A stretch of DNA of 56,935 bases from Gammaproteobacteria bacterium (GTDB taxonomy: Bacteria > Pseudomonadota > Gammaproteobacteria > Steroidobacterales > Steroidobacteraceae). Positions 8,228-16,130 of this stretch are shown here, one piece after another (position 1 is the stretch's first letter; the number at the start of each line of letters is the position of its first letter). The DNA is taken from contig JAURLT010000152.1 in assembly GCA_030831085.1 (NCBI GenBank), positions 1 to 56,935 of the forward strand, in the 5' to 3' direction. The notes under the pieces were generated by a model. That model worked only from the letters and a program-made list of their open reading frames with translations. It did no database searches and had not been told where the DNA came from. The translations under genes were made by a program, and so were the position numbers.

Positions 8228-8806
8228 TCAGCTCATTACGGCGCTCAGCTTCATTTTCAACCAGGTCACCATTTCCCGACTCTTGAGCGGCAGCTTGCGG
8301 ACCTTGCCGGTACCCGTGCCCATGGGCGCGTAGGGAATCAGCAACATCAGGGCCAGGTACAGCAGGACCATGCCGCCGCCCGTGAAGAACAGCAGGATCA
8401 GGGCTACCACCCGGACCAGGGTGACGTCGAGGCCGGCGTGATGTGCGAGCCCGCGGCACACGCCGCTGACGAAGGCGCCCTCGGTGACTTGCTGCAGCGG
8501 GGGAGACGCCGGCGCTGCGGCGGGCGCTGAGGTGGCAGTGACTTCCTCGGCGGGCAACTCCACCTGACCGATCTCATTGAGCGCGGGCTCGAGTTCCTCG
8601 AGGGTGATGACGGTCTGGTCGTTGCGCATGCGACGCAGGCACTGGTCGGCTACGGCCTGTTCGAGATCCGCAAGGATCTCGACCCGGTCCGGGTTGTCGC
8701 GCAGCCGGCCAGCGGCTTCCAGCAGCCAGCTGCCCAGGCGGGCATGGGCCATTTCCTCCAGTTGATAGGCGTTGCGGTTCAGGCTCACAGTGATGATGCG
8801 TTGCAT
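8228..8806 (-). CDS. PspC-domain membrane protein with N-terminal helical domain
   Basis: 192 residues from the ATG at 8804-8806. Residues 1-80 are helical and resemble the HAAS-type region often paired with PadR regulators (M-Q-R-I-I-T-V-S-L-N, Y-Q-L-E-E-M-A). After an Ala/Pro-rich linker (about 85-105), residues 107-170 form a PspC domain: F-x-S-G-V-C-R-G-L-A, followed by a membrane helix V-A-L-I-L-L-F-F-T-G-G-G-M-V-L-L-Y-L-A. PspC domains sense or respond to envelope stress. The start lies inside the end of the padR gene (22-base overlap), indicating translational coupling. The pair resembles known PadR + PspC/DUF1700 modules in which the regulator controls its membrane partner. Confidence 0.85.
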   Translation of the reverse strand: MQRIITVSLNRNAYQLEEMAHARLGSWLLEAAGRLRDNPDRVEILADLEQAVADQCLRRMRNDQTVITLEELEPALNEIGQVELPAEEVTATSAPAAAPASPPLQQVTEGAFVSGVCRGLAHHAGLDVTLVRVVALILLFFTGGGMVLLYLALMLLIPYAPMGTGTGKVRKLPLKSREMVTWLKMKLSAVMS

Positions 8807-9132
8807 GGTGCTTGTCCCAGGTCGGAAATGGTTTGGTTGAGTCGATGCCAGTAGTCGTTGAGGGCGGTGAGCCTGGCCTGTCCGGCTGCTGTCAGCCGGT
8901 AGTACTTGCGGGGCGGACCGACGTCCGATTCCTGCCATTCATACTGCACCAGGGCCTCGCGCCGCAGTTTGCTGAGGAGCGGATAAAGCGTGCCTTCCTG
9001 GGTGGCGAACTCCGTGATGGCCAGGCGCCTCAGGATGTCGGGGACGTATACGCTGTTCGCCCCGACAATCTTGAGCACCAGGAACTCCAGGAGTCCTTTG
9101 CGCAGGGAAGACATGTTCAGATCTCGTTCCAT
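8785..9132 (-). CDS. PadR-family transcriptional regulator
   Basis: 115 residues from 9132; an alternative ATG at 9114 (M-S-S-L-R-K-G) also fits the family start, and neither has a good Shine-Dalgarno. The winged helix-turn-helix shows R-K-G-L-L-E-F-L-V-L, T-Q-E-G-T-L-Y-P-L-L-S-K-L near residues 42-54, and G-P-P-R-K-Y-Y-R-L-T-A-A-G, the hallmark of PadR proteins. Such proteins bind DNA as dimers and usually repress their own operon. The gene overlaps the PspC-domain gene and has an inverted repeat just upstream that covers the likely promoter, consistent with autoregulation. Confidence 0.9.
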   Translation of the reverse strand: MERDLNMSSLRKGLLEFLVLKIVGANSVYVPDILRRLAITEFATQEGTLYPLLSKLRREALVQYEWQESDVGPPRKYYRLTAAGQARLTALNDYWHRLNQTISDLGQAPCNASSL

Positions 9133-9139
9133 TGCTTGA

Positions 9140-9176
9140 TACCAGTACCTTTATGAAAAAAGGTACCAGTATTCAA
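9140..9176 (-). promoter_or_regulatory. Candidate promoter/operator of the padR-pspC operon
   Basis: An 8-bp inverted repeat GTACCTTT / AAAGGTAC (9145-9152 and 9159-9166, 6-base spacer) is flanked by a direct repeat TACCAGTA at 9140-9147 and 9164-9171. On the minus strand TTGAAT (9171-9176) and CATAAA (9150-9155), 15 bases apart, are a possible -35/-10. The repeat would cover the promoter, as expected of an autorepressor site. Confidence 0.5.
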
Positions 9177-9209
9177 GAAGGTTCGCAATCGCGGTTTTCC
9201 GAAACATGC

Positions 9210-9245
9210 TTGACAATATTTCGCTAATTCGCAAAATAACGAAAT
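9210..9245 (+). promoter_or_regulatory. sdpR promoter with overlapping palindromic operator
   Basis: A perfect -35 TTGACA lies at 9210-9215, and a weaker AT-rich -10 (CAAAAT, 9232-9237) 16 bases on. An inverted repeat ATTTCG (9218-9223) / CGAAAT (9240-9245) spans the -10 and the ATG of the ArsR-type gene. Transcription would start almost at the ATG (9244), so the mRNA may be leaderless. Position and symmetry fit autorepression by the downstream SdpR-like protein. Confidence 0.55.
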
Positions 9246-9513
9246 GCGTGACGTGTTTACGGCCCTTTCCAGCCCGGCCCGCAGGCAGATCCTGGAACTG
9301 CTGCGCGAGCGGGCTTTGTCCGCTGGAGAGATCGCTGAGAGGATCCCGCTGGCCAAGCCGACCCTTTCCGGGCACTTCAACGTCCTGAAGGAAGCCGGAC
9401 TGGTGTCTGCCGACCGCCAGGGCAACAGCATCGTTTATCGCATCAACACGTCGGTGGTCGAGGATGCGCTGGCCGCCCTTCTCAGGTTGACCCGGCGGGA
9501 GGAGGTCGAATGA
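9244..9513 (+). CDS. sdpR: ArsR-type autorepressor, SdpR-like
   Basis: 89 residues forming a compact winged helix: F-T-A-L-S-S-P-A-R-R-Q-I-L at the N-terminus, S-A-G-E-I-A-E-R-I-P-L-A-K-P-T-L-S-G-H as the recognition region, and a Q-G-N-S-I-V-Y-R-I-N wing. No cysteine metal site is present, matching the SdpR branch rather than metal-sensing ArsR. It overlaps sdpI by four bases (ATGA), so the two form one translationally coupled unit. In Bacillus, SdpR is held at the membrane by SdpI when toxin is present; no sdpC toxin is seen here, so the ligand is unknown. There is no clear Shine-Dalgarno, consistent with a near-leaderless start. Confidence 0.87.
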   Translation: MRDVFTALSSPARRQILELLRERALSAGEIAERIPLAKPTLSGHFNVLKEAGLVSADRQGNSIVYRINTSVVEDALAALLRLTRREEVE

Positions 9514-10196
9514 GTCCCCAATACCGATGGCCACTGATAGTCGGGCTAAGCCTCTGGCTGGCGATGGTGGCCCTGTCCATCTGGGCCTGGACGGCTACGC
9601 CGGCAGAGTTTCCATTCGCCGTGCATTTTGATGCTGGCGGGCGCGTCGATCGCTTCGGGGGCAAGGCCGAGGGCCTGTTGCTGCTGCCCGCCATCGCGCT
9701 GTTGCTGGTCGTGCTTTTTCCGCTGCTGCCAAAGCTCGATCCCAGGCGGGAGAACCTAGAGCGCAGCATGCGTTTCTATGGAGTGGTGTGGATCGGGGTG
9801 GTGGTCATTCTCGCCTTTGCCCACGCGTCTGTAGTGTTGGCGTCGATGCAGGTGGCCTTCAACCCCGTGGCCTGGCTGCCGCTGCTCATCGGCGGTTTCC
9901 TGATGCTGCTGGGTAACAACCTGGGCAAGACCCGCTCCAACTTCTTTGCCGGCATCCGCACTCCCTGGACGCTGTCCAGCGAGTACGCATGGATCCGCAC
10001 CCACAGGCTGGCCGGGAGACTGTTCATGGTGGCTGGCCTGGCAACCTGCCTCGCCTTTTTCCTGTTCGGCTGGGATTCCGAGCCCGACCGGAAAAAGGTG
10101 GCCTGGGTCCTCCTGGCGGGCATCGTCACGGCCGGCATGGTGTCCGTCGCAGCCAGTTACCTGTTCTGGCGGTCTGACCCGGAGCGAACGGGTTAG
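9510..10196 (+). CDS. sdpI: SdpI-family integral membrane protein
   Basis: 228 residues with about six membrane segments. The N-terminal DUF1648-like part has the P-x-H-F-D-x-x-G-x-x-D-R-F-G-G-K motif (V-H-F-D-A-G-G-R-V-D-R-F-G), and the SdpI core has G-N-N-L-G-K-T-R-S-N-F-F-A-G-I-R-T-P-W-T-L-S, followed by W-x-R-T-H-R-L-A-G. These are diagnostic. In B. subtilis the protein is both immunity factor against the SDP toxin and signal transducer to SdpR. In Gram-negative bacteria sdpRI pairs without toxin are common and their signal is unknown. The gene overlaps sdpR and ends 75 bases before the next start. Confidence 0.9.
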   Translation: MSPQYRWPLIVGLSLWLAMVALSIWAWTATPAEFPFAVHFDAGGRVDRFGGKAEGLLLLPAIALLLVVLFPLLPKLDPRRENLERSMRFYGVVWIGVVVILAFAHASVVLASMQVAFNPVAWLPLLIGGFLMLLGNNLGKTRSNFFAGIRTPWTLSSEYAWIRTHRLAGRLFMVAGLATCLAFFLFGWDSEPDRKKVAWVLLAGIVTAGMVSVAASYLFWRSDPERTG

Positions 10197-10234
10197 GGGT
10201 AATCCCTAATGGCGTGGAGCGGGTGTTATGGTCA

Positions 10235-10240
10235 TATAAT
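10235..10240 (+). promoter_or_regulatory. -10 element upstream of the DUF4097-like gene
   Basis: A perfect TATAAT at 10235-10240, 31 bases before the ATG at 10272, lies in the gap after sdpI. The -35 region (about 10212-10217) is poor, so the promoter may need an activator. An independent transcript for the downstream gene is likely. Confidence 0.5.
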
Positions 10241-10271
10241 ACACCATCTCACCTCTACTGGAGAACGGGAC

Positions 10272-10925
10272 ATGCTCAAACAAATCCTTTGCGGCGTTGG
10301 AATGATGGCTGCGCTCGTGGCGCCTGTGACCCACGCAGAGTCCGCCGACGAGGTGACCCGTCGTCACAGCATCAAGTCCGATGGGATCACCGGGCTGGAC
10401 ATCGATGCCGGTGTCGGTTCGGTGCGCGTCGAGCCGGGCAGCACCGCCAACTACGAACTGACGGTCACCATCGAGCCGGCCAAGAAGGGCTGGTTTGGCA
10501 AACCGGCAGACGTCAGCACGGCCAAGGTGAAGATCGTTCGCCGTGGCGATCGCCTGGAATTGTCGCTCGACCCGGATTCGGTGGACGGCGGCAGCCTGCA
10601 GGGCACCTGGCGGGTGCGGCTGCCGGTGCCAGCTCCGTCCACCGTGGAGGTCGACCTCGGGGTGGGCGAGGCCCGCATCGAGGCCCCGAGCTCTGCGGTC
10701 CGCCTCGACGTCGGAGTTGGGGAAGCCAAGATCGTCACGCGCCTGGACTCCGCCGGTCCGGTTTCGGCAGCGGCCGGCGTCGGCGACGCCAGCATCACCG
10801 GTATTGATACCTCCCGCGCACGCCACGTCGTAGGCGGCCAGAGCAGCGGCCGGGGTCAGGGTGAGCGCGAGATCAAAGTGAACGTCGGCGTCGGTGAAGC
10901 CGGGGTGACGCTCACCAAGGACTGA
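10272..10925 (+). CDS. Exported DUF4097-like beta-helical protein with GVG repeats
   Basis: 217 residues from the ATG at 10272, preceded by GGAGAACGG. Residues 1-22 are a signal peptide (cleaved after THA). The rest is beta-rich, with the phrase G-V-G-(E/D/S)-A/V recurring at residues 47-49, 130-132, 148-150, 169-171 and 206-208. Each is the turn of a rung such as D-L-G-V-G-E-A-R-I and D-V-G-V-G-E-A-K-I. This is the pattern of DUF4097/DUF2807 'putative adhesin' beta-solenoids, which are often encoded with PspC, PadR or HAAS membrane proteins, as here. The protein is predicted to be periplasmic or surface-exposed. The role is unknown; involvement in envelope homeostasis is inferred from the neighbours. 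Confidence 0.75.
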   Translation: MLKQILCGVGMMAALVAPVTHAESADEVTRRHSIKSDGITGLDIDAGVGSVRVEPGSTANYELTVTIEPAKKGWFGKPADVSTAKVKIVRRGDRLELSLDPDSVDGGSLQGTWRVRLPVPAPSTVEVDLGVGEARIEAPSSAVRLDVGVGEAKIVTRLDSAGPVSAAAGVGDASITGIDTSRARHVVGGQSSGRGQGEREIKVNVGVGEAGVTLTKD

Positions 10926-10928
10926 CCC

Positions 10929-12206
10929 TCACCCCCCGTAGCGGCGCACGCGCAGGTCGGCCTGCTCCTTGTGACCGGCAAAGCCCTCGATCTCGCAGAG
11001 GCGGGAGCAGTAGTCGCCAACCAGCGCGGAGGCCGAGTCCGTGAGCACCCGCTGGTAAGTGCAGGTCTTGATGAACTTGCCCACCCACAGGCCACCTGTG
11101 TAGCGCGCAGCGCGCATGGTCGGCAGGGTGTGGTTGGTGCCGATCACCTTGTCGCCGTAGGAGACGTTGGTGCGATGCCCAAGGAACAGGGCGCCGTAGT
11201 TGGTCATTCGCTCAAGGAAAAAATCCGGGTCGCGGGTGAGCACCTGTACGTGCTCGGAGGCAATCCGGTCGGCCTCGGCCACCAGCTCATCCAGCGTGTC
11301 GCAGAGGATGATCTCTCCGCAATCCTCCCAGGCCACCCTGGCGATATCGGCAGTGGGCAGCCACGACAGCAGCTTGTCCACCGCTGCGGGCGTTTCCCGC
11401 GCGAGGGACTCCGAGTTGGTCAGCAGCACAGCCGGGCTGCCAGGCCCGTGTTCGGCCTGTCCAATCAGGTCGACTGCAGCCATTTCCGCATCGCAACTGT
11501 CGTCGGCGATGATCAGGGTTTCAGTAGGGCCCGCCAGCAGGTCGATGCCGACGCGACCGAACAGCTGGCGTTTGGCCTCGGCAACGTAAGCGTTGCCGGG
11601 ACCCACGATCATGTCCACCGGTGCAATGGACTCTGTGCCGAGCGCCATGGCGGCCACAGCCTGCACGCCCCCGAGAGCATAGATTTCGTCGGCGCCCGCC
11701 AGATGCATGGCCGCGACGATGGCGGGATGCGGCTTGCCGCCGAAGGGCGGGGCCGCGGCGATGACGCGCTTGACGCCGGCGGCGCGGGCCGTGACCACGC
11801 TCATGTGCGCAGAGGCCACCATGGGATAGCGCCCCCCCGGCACGTAGCAGCCCACCGCGTTTACTGGAATATTGCGATGGCCGAGCACCACCCCGGGCAG
11901 GGTTTCGATTTCAAGGTCTTGCAAGGCGGCGCGCTGGGCCTCGGCAAAGCCCCTGATCTGCGCCTGGGCAAACCGGATGTCATCGAGCGTCTGTGCGGGC
12001 AGGGAATCTACTGCCTCGGCAATCTCCCGCTCCGTCAGCCTGAAGGACTCCGGTGACCACTTGTCGAAGCGTGCGGAGTAGTCCCGGACCGCTGCTTCGC
12101 CCCGGGCGGAGATCTCCGCAAGGATCTGCTCCACGGTGGCGCGTACCTGCGCATTCGCTGCTTCCCTGGCGGCCGCCGAGCGGCCGGTCTTCAGGTGTCT
12201 GATCAT
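10929..12206 (-). CDS. Histidinol-dehydrogenase-family enzyme, HpsN-like
   Basis: 425 residues covering the whole HisD fold: [11 protein letters not shown] near residue 117, [30 protein letters not shown] and the catalytic Glu-His in A-S-E-H-V-Q. The C-terminal part ([29 protein letters not shown]) matches the branch that includes HpsN, the NAD-dependent sulfopropanediol 3-dehydrogenase, better than true HisD. No other histidine gene is nearby; the partners are an SDR 18 bases upstream and a MAPEG gene. A two-step oxidation of a primary alcohol to a carboxylate is likely, but the substrate is open. Confidence 0.82.
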   Translation of the reverse strand: MIRHLKTGRSAAAREAANAQVRATVEQILAEISARGEAAVRDYSARFDKWSPESFRLTEREIAEAVDSLPAQTLDDIRFAQAQIRGFAEAQRAALQDLEIETLPGVVLGHRNIPVNAVGCYVPGGRYPMVASAHMSVVTARAAGVKRVIAAAPPFGGKPHPAIVAAMHLAGADEIYALGGVQAVAAMALGTESIAPVDMIVGPGNAYVAEAKRQLFGRVGIDLLAGPTETLIIADDSCDAEMAAVDLIGQAEHGPGSPAVLLTNSESLARETPAAVDKLLSWLPTADIARVAWEDCGEIILCDTLDELVAEADRIASEHVQVLTRDPDFFLERMTNYGALFLGHRTNVSYGDKVIGTNHTLPTMRAARYTGGLWVGKFIKTCTYQRVLTDSASALVGDYCSRLCEIEGFAGHKEQADLRVRRYGG

Positions 12207-12224
12207 TAGGGCGTTCCAGTAGGG

Positions 12225-12971
12225 TTAACGGGCCGTCCAGCCACCGTCCACACGGAGGCTGTGGCCGGTGATCATACCGGCCCCGGGCGAGCAGAGGAAA
12301 AGCACCGCCGCCACGACATCCGACACAGAGCCGAGGCGACCGAGCGGGATGTTGCCCATCACCCAGTCACGAAACTCGGCCTGTTCGAACATTGGCCGGG
12401 TCAGGTCGGTCTCGATGAAGGTGGGCGCGACGGAATTCACGCGAATGTTGTCCGCTGCCAACTCGACAGCCATGGACTTGGTCAGGCCCTCGACGGCGTG
12501 CTTGGTCATGCAGTAAGCGGTGCGCCGCGGCGCGCCCACATGGCCCATCTGGGACGACACGTGAACGATCGATCCACCTCGCCCCGAGCTCAGCATGGCC
12601 CTGACCCCCGCCTGAGCGACCCGATAAGCCGCCCGGACGTTCACGTCGATCATCGCATCAAGGGTTGCAGCATCCACTTCCGCCATGGGTAGCGGGTGGT
12701 TGATGCCCGCGTTGTTCACCAGCACGTCAAGTTGGGGCAGGGCCTCTATGCGAGAGTACAGTGCCTCGTCCCGCACGTCGGCGATCCAGGGCTCCACGCT
12801 GACCCCAGCCTCGGCGACCAGCGACTCAAGGTCCGAGGCGGTGCGGGCTATGGCGATGACGTGGTGACCCGATGCAGCGAAGGCGGCGGCACAGGCCCGG
12901 CCGATGCCGCGACCTGCCCCGGTGATGAGGACCACCGGTTGCCCGCCGGCCTTCGCTGCGACCGTCGTCAC
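12225..12971 (-). CDS. Short-chain dehydrogenase/reductase
   Basis: 248 residues of classical SDR type: cofactor motif T-G-A-G-R-G-I-G at residues 18-25, N-N-A-G at about 87-90, catalytic Ser in H-V-S-S-Q, and Y-x3-K (Y-C-M-T-K). The C-terminus ends G-H-S-L-R-V-D-G-G-W, as usual. An Arg shortly after the first beta strand (A-I-A-R-T) hints at NADP but is not decisive. The start codon region overlaps the end of the MAPEG gene by four bases, and the HpsN-like gene follows 18 bases downstream, so all three form one operon. The SDR may interconvert a hydroxy or keto form of the HpsN-like enzyme's substrate. Confidence 0.9.
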   Translation of the reverse strand: MTTVAAKAGGQPVVLITGAGRGIGRACAAAFAASGHHVIAIARTASDLESLVAEAGVSVEPWIADVRDEALYSRIEALPQLDVLVNNAGINHPLPMAEVDAATLDAMIDVNVRAAYRVAQAGVRAMLSSGRGGSIVHVSSQMGHVGAPRRTAYCMTKHAVEGLTKSMAVELAADNIRVNSVAPTFIETDLTRPMFEQAEFRDWVMGNIPLGRLGSVSDVVAAVLFLCSPGAGMITGHSLRVDGGWTAR

Positions 12972-13357
12972 GCCAGCTGCAGCAGGATCAGCACGATACC
13001 GACCGTGGCAGCCAGCCAGGCCACGGTCCTCAGCCAGGCGATGCCGGCCACGTAGACGATGGCATGGGCGGTGCGCCCGTAGATGAACAGCTGTGAGCCC
13101 AGCACGGTCATGTCGTTGCTGATGCCCGCAGCATGGGCCACCAGTACCACGATCGCGAACAGCGGCAGGCTCTCCAGCATGTTGCTGTGCGCACGTCGGG
13201 CCCTTCCGGCCCAGCCCTGCAGGTCGAAAGGCTTCTCGCGATTGCCGGCCAGTTCATCCATAGGTACCTGCAGCGAGGCGCCGGCAATGGCCACCAGCAG
13301 TTGCAGGATGGTCAGGCCCACCGCGCAGGCAAGCATGGTCAACTCATAACTCATCAT
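12968..13357 (-). CDS. MAPEG-family membrane protein
   Basis: 129 residues from the first of two consecutive ATGs (13355-13357), preceded by a good AGGGGG Shine-Dalgarno. Four hydrophobic helices are seen at about 3-25, 57-79, 82-98 and 107-127. The R-x-x-x-A-x-x-N-x-x-E-S-L-P motif (R-A-H-S-N-M-L-E-S-L-P-L-F) is the signature of the MAPEG branch often called 'MAPEG family protein' in proteobacteria. It is the first gene of the three-gene operon with the SDR and HpsN-like dehydrogenase. A function in detoxification or membrane redox is possible but unproven. Confidence 0.85.
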   Translation of the reverse strand: MMSYELTMLACAVGLTILQLLVAIAGASLQVPMDELAGNREKPFDLQGWAGRARRAHSNMLESLPLFAIVVLVAHAAGISNDMTVLGSQLFIYGRTAHAIVYVAGIAWLRTVAWLAATVGIVLILLQLA

Positions 13358-13442
13358 GAACCCCCTGTTGTTGTGTTTGGCGTTACCGGGCCATGGGCGC
13401 CCGCGTCTAAACTGTACGCCAACTATGGAGATTTGGTGAGTC

Positions 13443-14390
13443 ATGAACAGCATCGACCTCAAGGTACTGGCGACCGCCCAGGATTGGATCCGTGCCGGCC
13501 ATCGGGTGACGCTCGGCACAGTGGTTCGGACCTGGGGCTCGTCCCCCCGGCCACCCGGCTCGATCATGGCCCTGCGCGGGGATGGTCAGCTGGCTGGTTC
13601 GGTATCCGGCGGCTGCATCGAGGACGACCTGATCTACCGCCTTCGCCAGGGTGATTCGGCCTTCAGTCGCCCGACCGTCACCACTTACGGCGAGCAGGCC
13701 GAGGAGGCCCGACGCTTTGGACTGCCCTGTGGGGGTACCGTGCAAATGGTGCTGGAACCGGCGGGAGAGGGCGGCTGGCTGTCGGAGTTGGTCGCGGCGG
13801 TGAATGCCCGCCGCGGTGTCGAGAGGACGCTGGATCTGGAGACCGGCCTGGTCAGCCTGACCGACTCGGTTGAGGCGGATCGCGTCGAGTTCGACGGGCG
13901 CAGCCTTAGGGCGATCCACGCGCCGCGCGAGCGCCTGCTGATTATCGGGGCCGGGCAGCTCTCACGCTTCGTCGCGGGTATGGCGGTCATGCTCGACATG
14001 GACGTGATCGTCTGCGACCCGCGGCCCGAATATCACGAGGGCTGGGCCGCGCTGGAGGGCGTCAGCCTGGTCACCCGGTTGCCCGATGAGGTGGTCACGG
14101 GCCTGCAGCCCGGGCCTCGAGACGCGGTGCTCGCGCTCACCCACGACCCCAAGCTTGATGACCTCGCGCTGATGGAAGCCCTGCAGTCGCCCGCCTTTTT
14201 CGTCGGCGCGCTGGGATCCCGCCGTACCAACGCGGCGCGCCGCGAACGGTTACTGGAATTTGATGTCACCCGGGAACAGCTCGAGCGCCTGCAGGGCCCG
14301 GTAGGCCTGTCGATAGGCGCCAAGACGCCCGCTGAAATCGCCGTGTCGATCCTCGCCCAGCTGGTGGAATGCCGGCGCAGGCCAGGCTGA
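13443..14390 (+). CDS. xdhC: XdhC/CoxI-family molybdoenzyme accessory protein
   Basis: 315 residues with both XdhC domains. The N-terminal one shows W-G-S-S-P-R-P-P-G, a G-S-V-S-G-G-C-I-E-D motif at about 57-66 and F-G-L-P-C-G-G-T. The C-terminal Rossmann-like one shows L-I-I-G-A-G-Q-L-S, L-A-L-T-H-D-P-K-L-D, F-F-V-G-A-L-G-S-R-R-T and G-L-S-I-G-A-K-T-P-A-E-I-A-V. XdhC inserts sulfurated molybdenum cofactor into xanthine dehydrogenase-type enzymes. No molybdenum hydroxylase is encoded in this window, so the client enzyme lies elsewhere. The gene stands alone, divergent from the MAPEG operon and convergent with the amidase. Confidence 0.92.
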   Translation: MNSIDLKVLATAQDWIRAGHRVTLGTVVRTWGSSPRPPGSIMALRGDGQLAGSVSGGCIEDDLIYRLRQGDSAFSRPTVTTYGEQAEEARRFGLPCGGTVQMVLEPAGEGGWLSELVAAVNARRGVERTLDLETGLVSLTDSVEADRVEFDGRSLRAIHAPRERLLIIGAGQLSRFVAGMAVMLDMDVIVCDPRPEYHEGWAALEGVSLVTRLPDEVVTGLQPGPRDAVLALTHDPKLDDLALMEALQSPAFFVGALGSRRTNAARRERLLEFDVTREQLERLQGPVGLSIGAKTPAEIAVSILAQLVECRRRPG

Positions 14391-14391
14391 G

Positions 14392-15987
14392 TCAGTCGAC
14401 CCCTATCGAGGGCAGGAACCGCGGTGTTTGGCGGCGTCGGGTTGCCTGTTCATAGGCGTAAGCCAGACCCAGCAAGCGAGCTTCACTCCAGGCGCCGGCG
14501 AAAAAGGAGAGCCCTACCGGCAGTCCGCTCACCTGTCCCATGGGTACCGTGATGTGCGGGTAACCTGCCACCGCCGCAAGGGTCGAAGTCCCGCCACCGG
14601 TGAAATGGTCGCCGTTGATCAGATCGATGGTGAATGCAGGATCCCCGGTCGGGGCAATGAGCGCATCGAGGCGATGTTCCGACAGCATTCGATCGATGCC
14701 CTCCTCCCGCGCCAGCCGGCGGCAATCCTTCAGGGCCTCAAGATACTCGGTTGAATCGAGCCCCCCGCGCTGTTCGCACAGCAGGAAAATTTCCTGGCCG
14801 AACCATGGCATCTCGAGTGCCGCCTCGCGCTGGTTGAAGTCGATGAGTTCAGCCAGGCTTCGAACAGGCGCTGCAGAGCCCAGGCCGGCTAAATAGTTGT
14901 TCAAGCCGGCCTTGAACTCATACTGAAGCACGATCCATTCGGCCTCTCCCACCTCGCGGTGTGCCTGCGTCTCGACTTCCACCAGCTCTGCACCGAGCCG
15001 CGACAAGTCGCCAAGCGCCACTTCCATGACCTGCGCGACCTGCGGATTTTCTCCGAACATGCTCCGTACCACCCCGAGCCTAGCTCCGCGCACGGCGTCG
15101 GGCCGCAAGGCAGCCAGGAAATCGAAGCCATAGCCAGCAGGAATGCCGGAGGTGGCCGCGTCCCTGGGGTCGGGACCGGCGAGCCCGCCGAGCAGGACCG
15201 CAGCGTCCTCGACGGTCCGCGCCATGGGGCCGGCCGTATCCTGGGTTGACGAAATCGGGATGATGCCGGAGCGGCTTACCAATCCGACCGTGGGCTTCAA
15301 GCCCACCAGCCCGCAAGCCTTGGAGGGGCAGACGATAGAGCCGTCGGTCTCGGTGCCAACCGAGGCCGCACACAAGTTGGCTGCCGTGGCGGCCCCGGAG
15401 CCCGAACTGGAGCCGCAGGGACTACGGTCAAGCGCGAAGGGGTTGCGGGTCTGCGCGCCGCGTCCGCTCCACCCGCTGCTCGAGCGGGTAGAGCGGAAAT
15501 TGGCCCACTCCGAGAGGTTGGTCTTGCCCAGCAGCACGGCGCCGGCAGCGCGTAAATGCTCAACGAGACCAGCGTCGCGGGTCGGCCGTGAATCGGCGAG
15601 GGCCAGTGACCCACCGGAATTGGCCATGCCGTCGGCCGTATCAATGTTGTCCTTCACCAGGAGCGGGATGCCATGCAGCGGCCCGCGCGGACCGCGGGCA
15701 GCGCGTTCTGCATCGAGACTACTCGCCACGGCAAGGGCTTGGGGGTTGCGCTCGATCACCGAACGGAGCGACGGACCGCTGCTGTCCAGGGCGTCCATGC
15801 GCGATAGATACCGGGCTACCAGCGTCCTGGAGGTCAGGGTGCCGGCGGTCAACTGCCGTTGCAGGTCCAGGATCCCCATTGGTTCAAGGTCGGCGTCGGC
15901 ATGCGCGCTGGGTGTGCCCCCTGCAGCGATGGCGGAGGCCGTTAGCCCGGCTGCCAGGAATTCGCGCCTGTCCATTGGTATCTCCAC
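14392..15987 (-). CDS. Tat-exported amidase (amidase signature family)
   Basis: 531 residues. The N-terminus carries a twin-arginine signal (D-R-R-E-F-L-A-A-G, then a hydrophobic stretch to A-H-A at residue 30); either ATG at 15987 or 15975 could be used. The amidase signature triad is visible: K112 in P-L-L-V-K-D, a cis-Ser at about 194-195 in C-G-S-S-S-G-S-G, and the nucleophile S217 in T-E-T-D-G-S-I. The family hydrolyses amide bonds of small molecules or peptides. Export by Tat suggests folding before transport, as in other periplasmic amidases. The stop lies one base after the xdhC stop, in convergent arrangement. Substrate is unknown. Confidence 0.9.
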   Translation of the reverse strand: MEIPMDRREFLAAGLTASAIAAGGTPSAHADADLEPMGILDLQRQLTAGTLTSRTLVARYLSRMDALDSSGPSLRSVIERNPQALAVASSLDAERAARGPRGPLHGIPLLVKDNIDTADGMANSGGSLALADSRPTRDAGLVEHLRAAGAVLLGKTNLSEWANFRSTRSSSGWSGRGAQTRNPFALDRSPCGSSSGSGAATAANLCAASVGTETDGSIVCPSKACGLVGLKPTVGLVSRSGIIPISSTQDTAGPMARTVEDAAVLLGGLAGPDPRDAATSGIPAGYGFDFLAALRPDAVRGARLGVVRSMFGENPQVAQVMEVALGDLSRLGAELVEVETQAHREVGEAEWIVLQYEFKAGLNNYLAGLGSAAPVRSLAELIDFNQREAALEMPWFGQEIFLLCEQRGGLDSTEYLEALKDCRRLAREEGIDRMLSEHRLDALIAPTGDPAFTIDLINGDHFTGGGTSTLAAVAGYPHITVPMGQVSGLPVGLSFFAGAWSEARLLGLAYAYEQATRRRQTPRFLPSIGVD

Positions 15988-16130
15988 GTCTGCGCTCAGG
16001 ACCCCCTACTTTGGAGTCGGGGTCGGGAAAAGGTCAAATTCGTGACCCCTGTCATCGTTCGTCGGGTAATCGGGCTGTAGCCTCACCGCTGGTTACCATA
16101 TTTTCGTGCCTCTTCAGCGCGGGTGATTTG

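Noticed and set aside
9244-10196. Complete SDP cannibalism system
   Set aside because: SdpR and SdpI are present but no SdpA, SdpB or SdpC-like toxin gene is seen.
10929-12206. Histidine biosynthesis gene hisD
   Set aside because: No other his gene nearby, and the C-terminal motifs fit the HpsN branch better.
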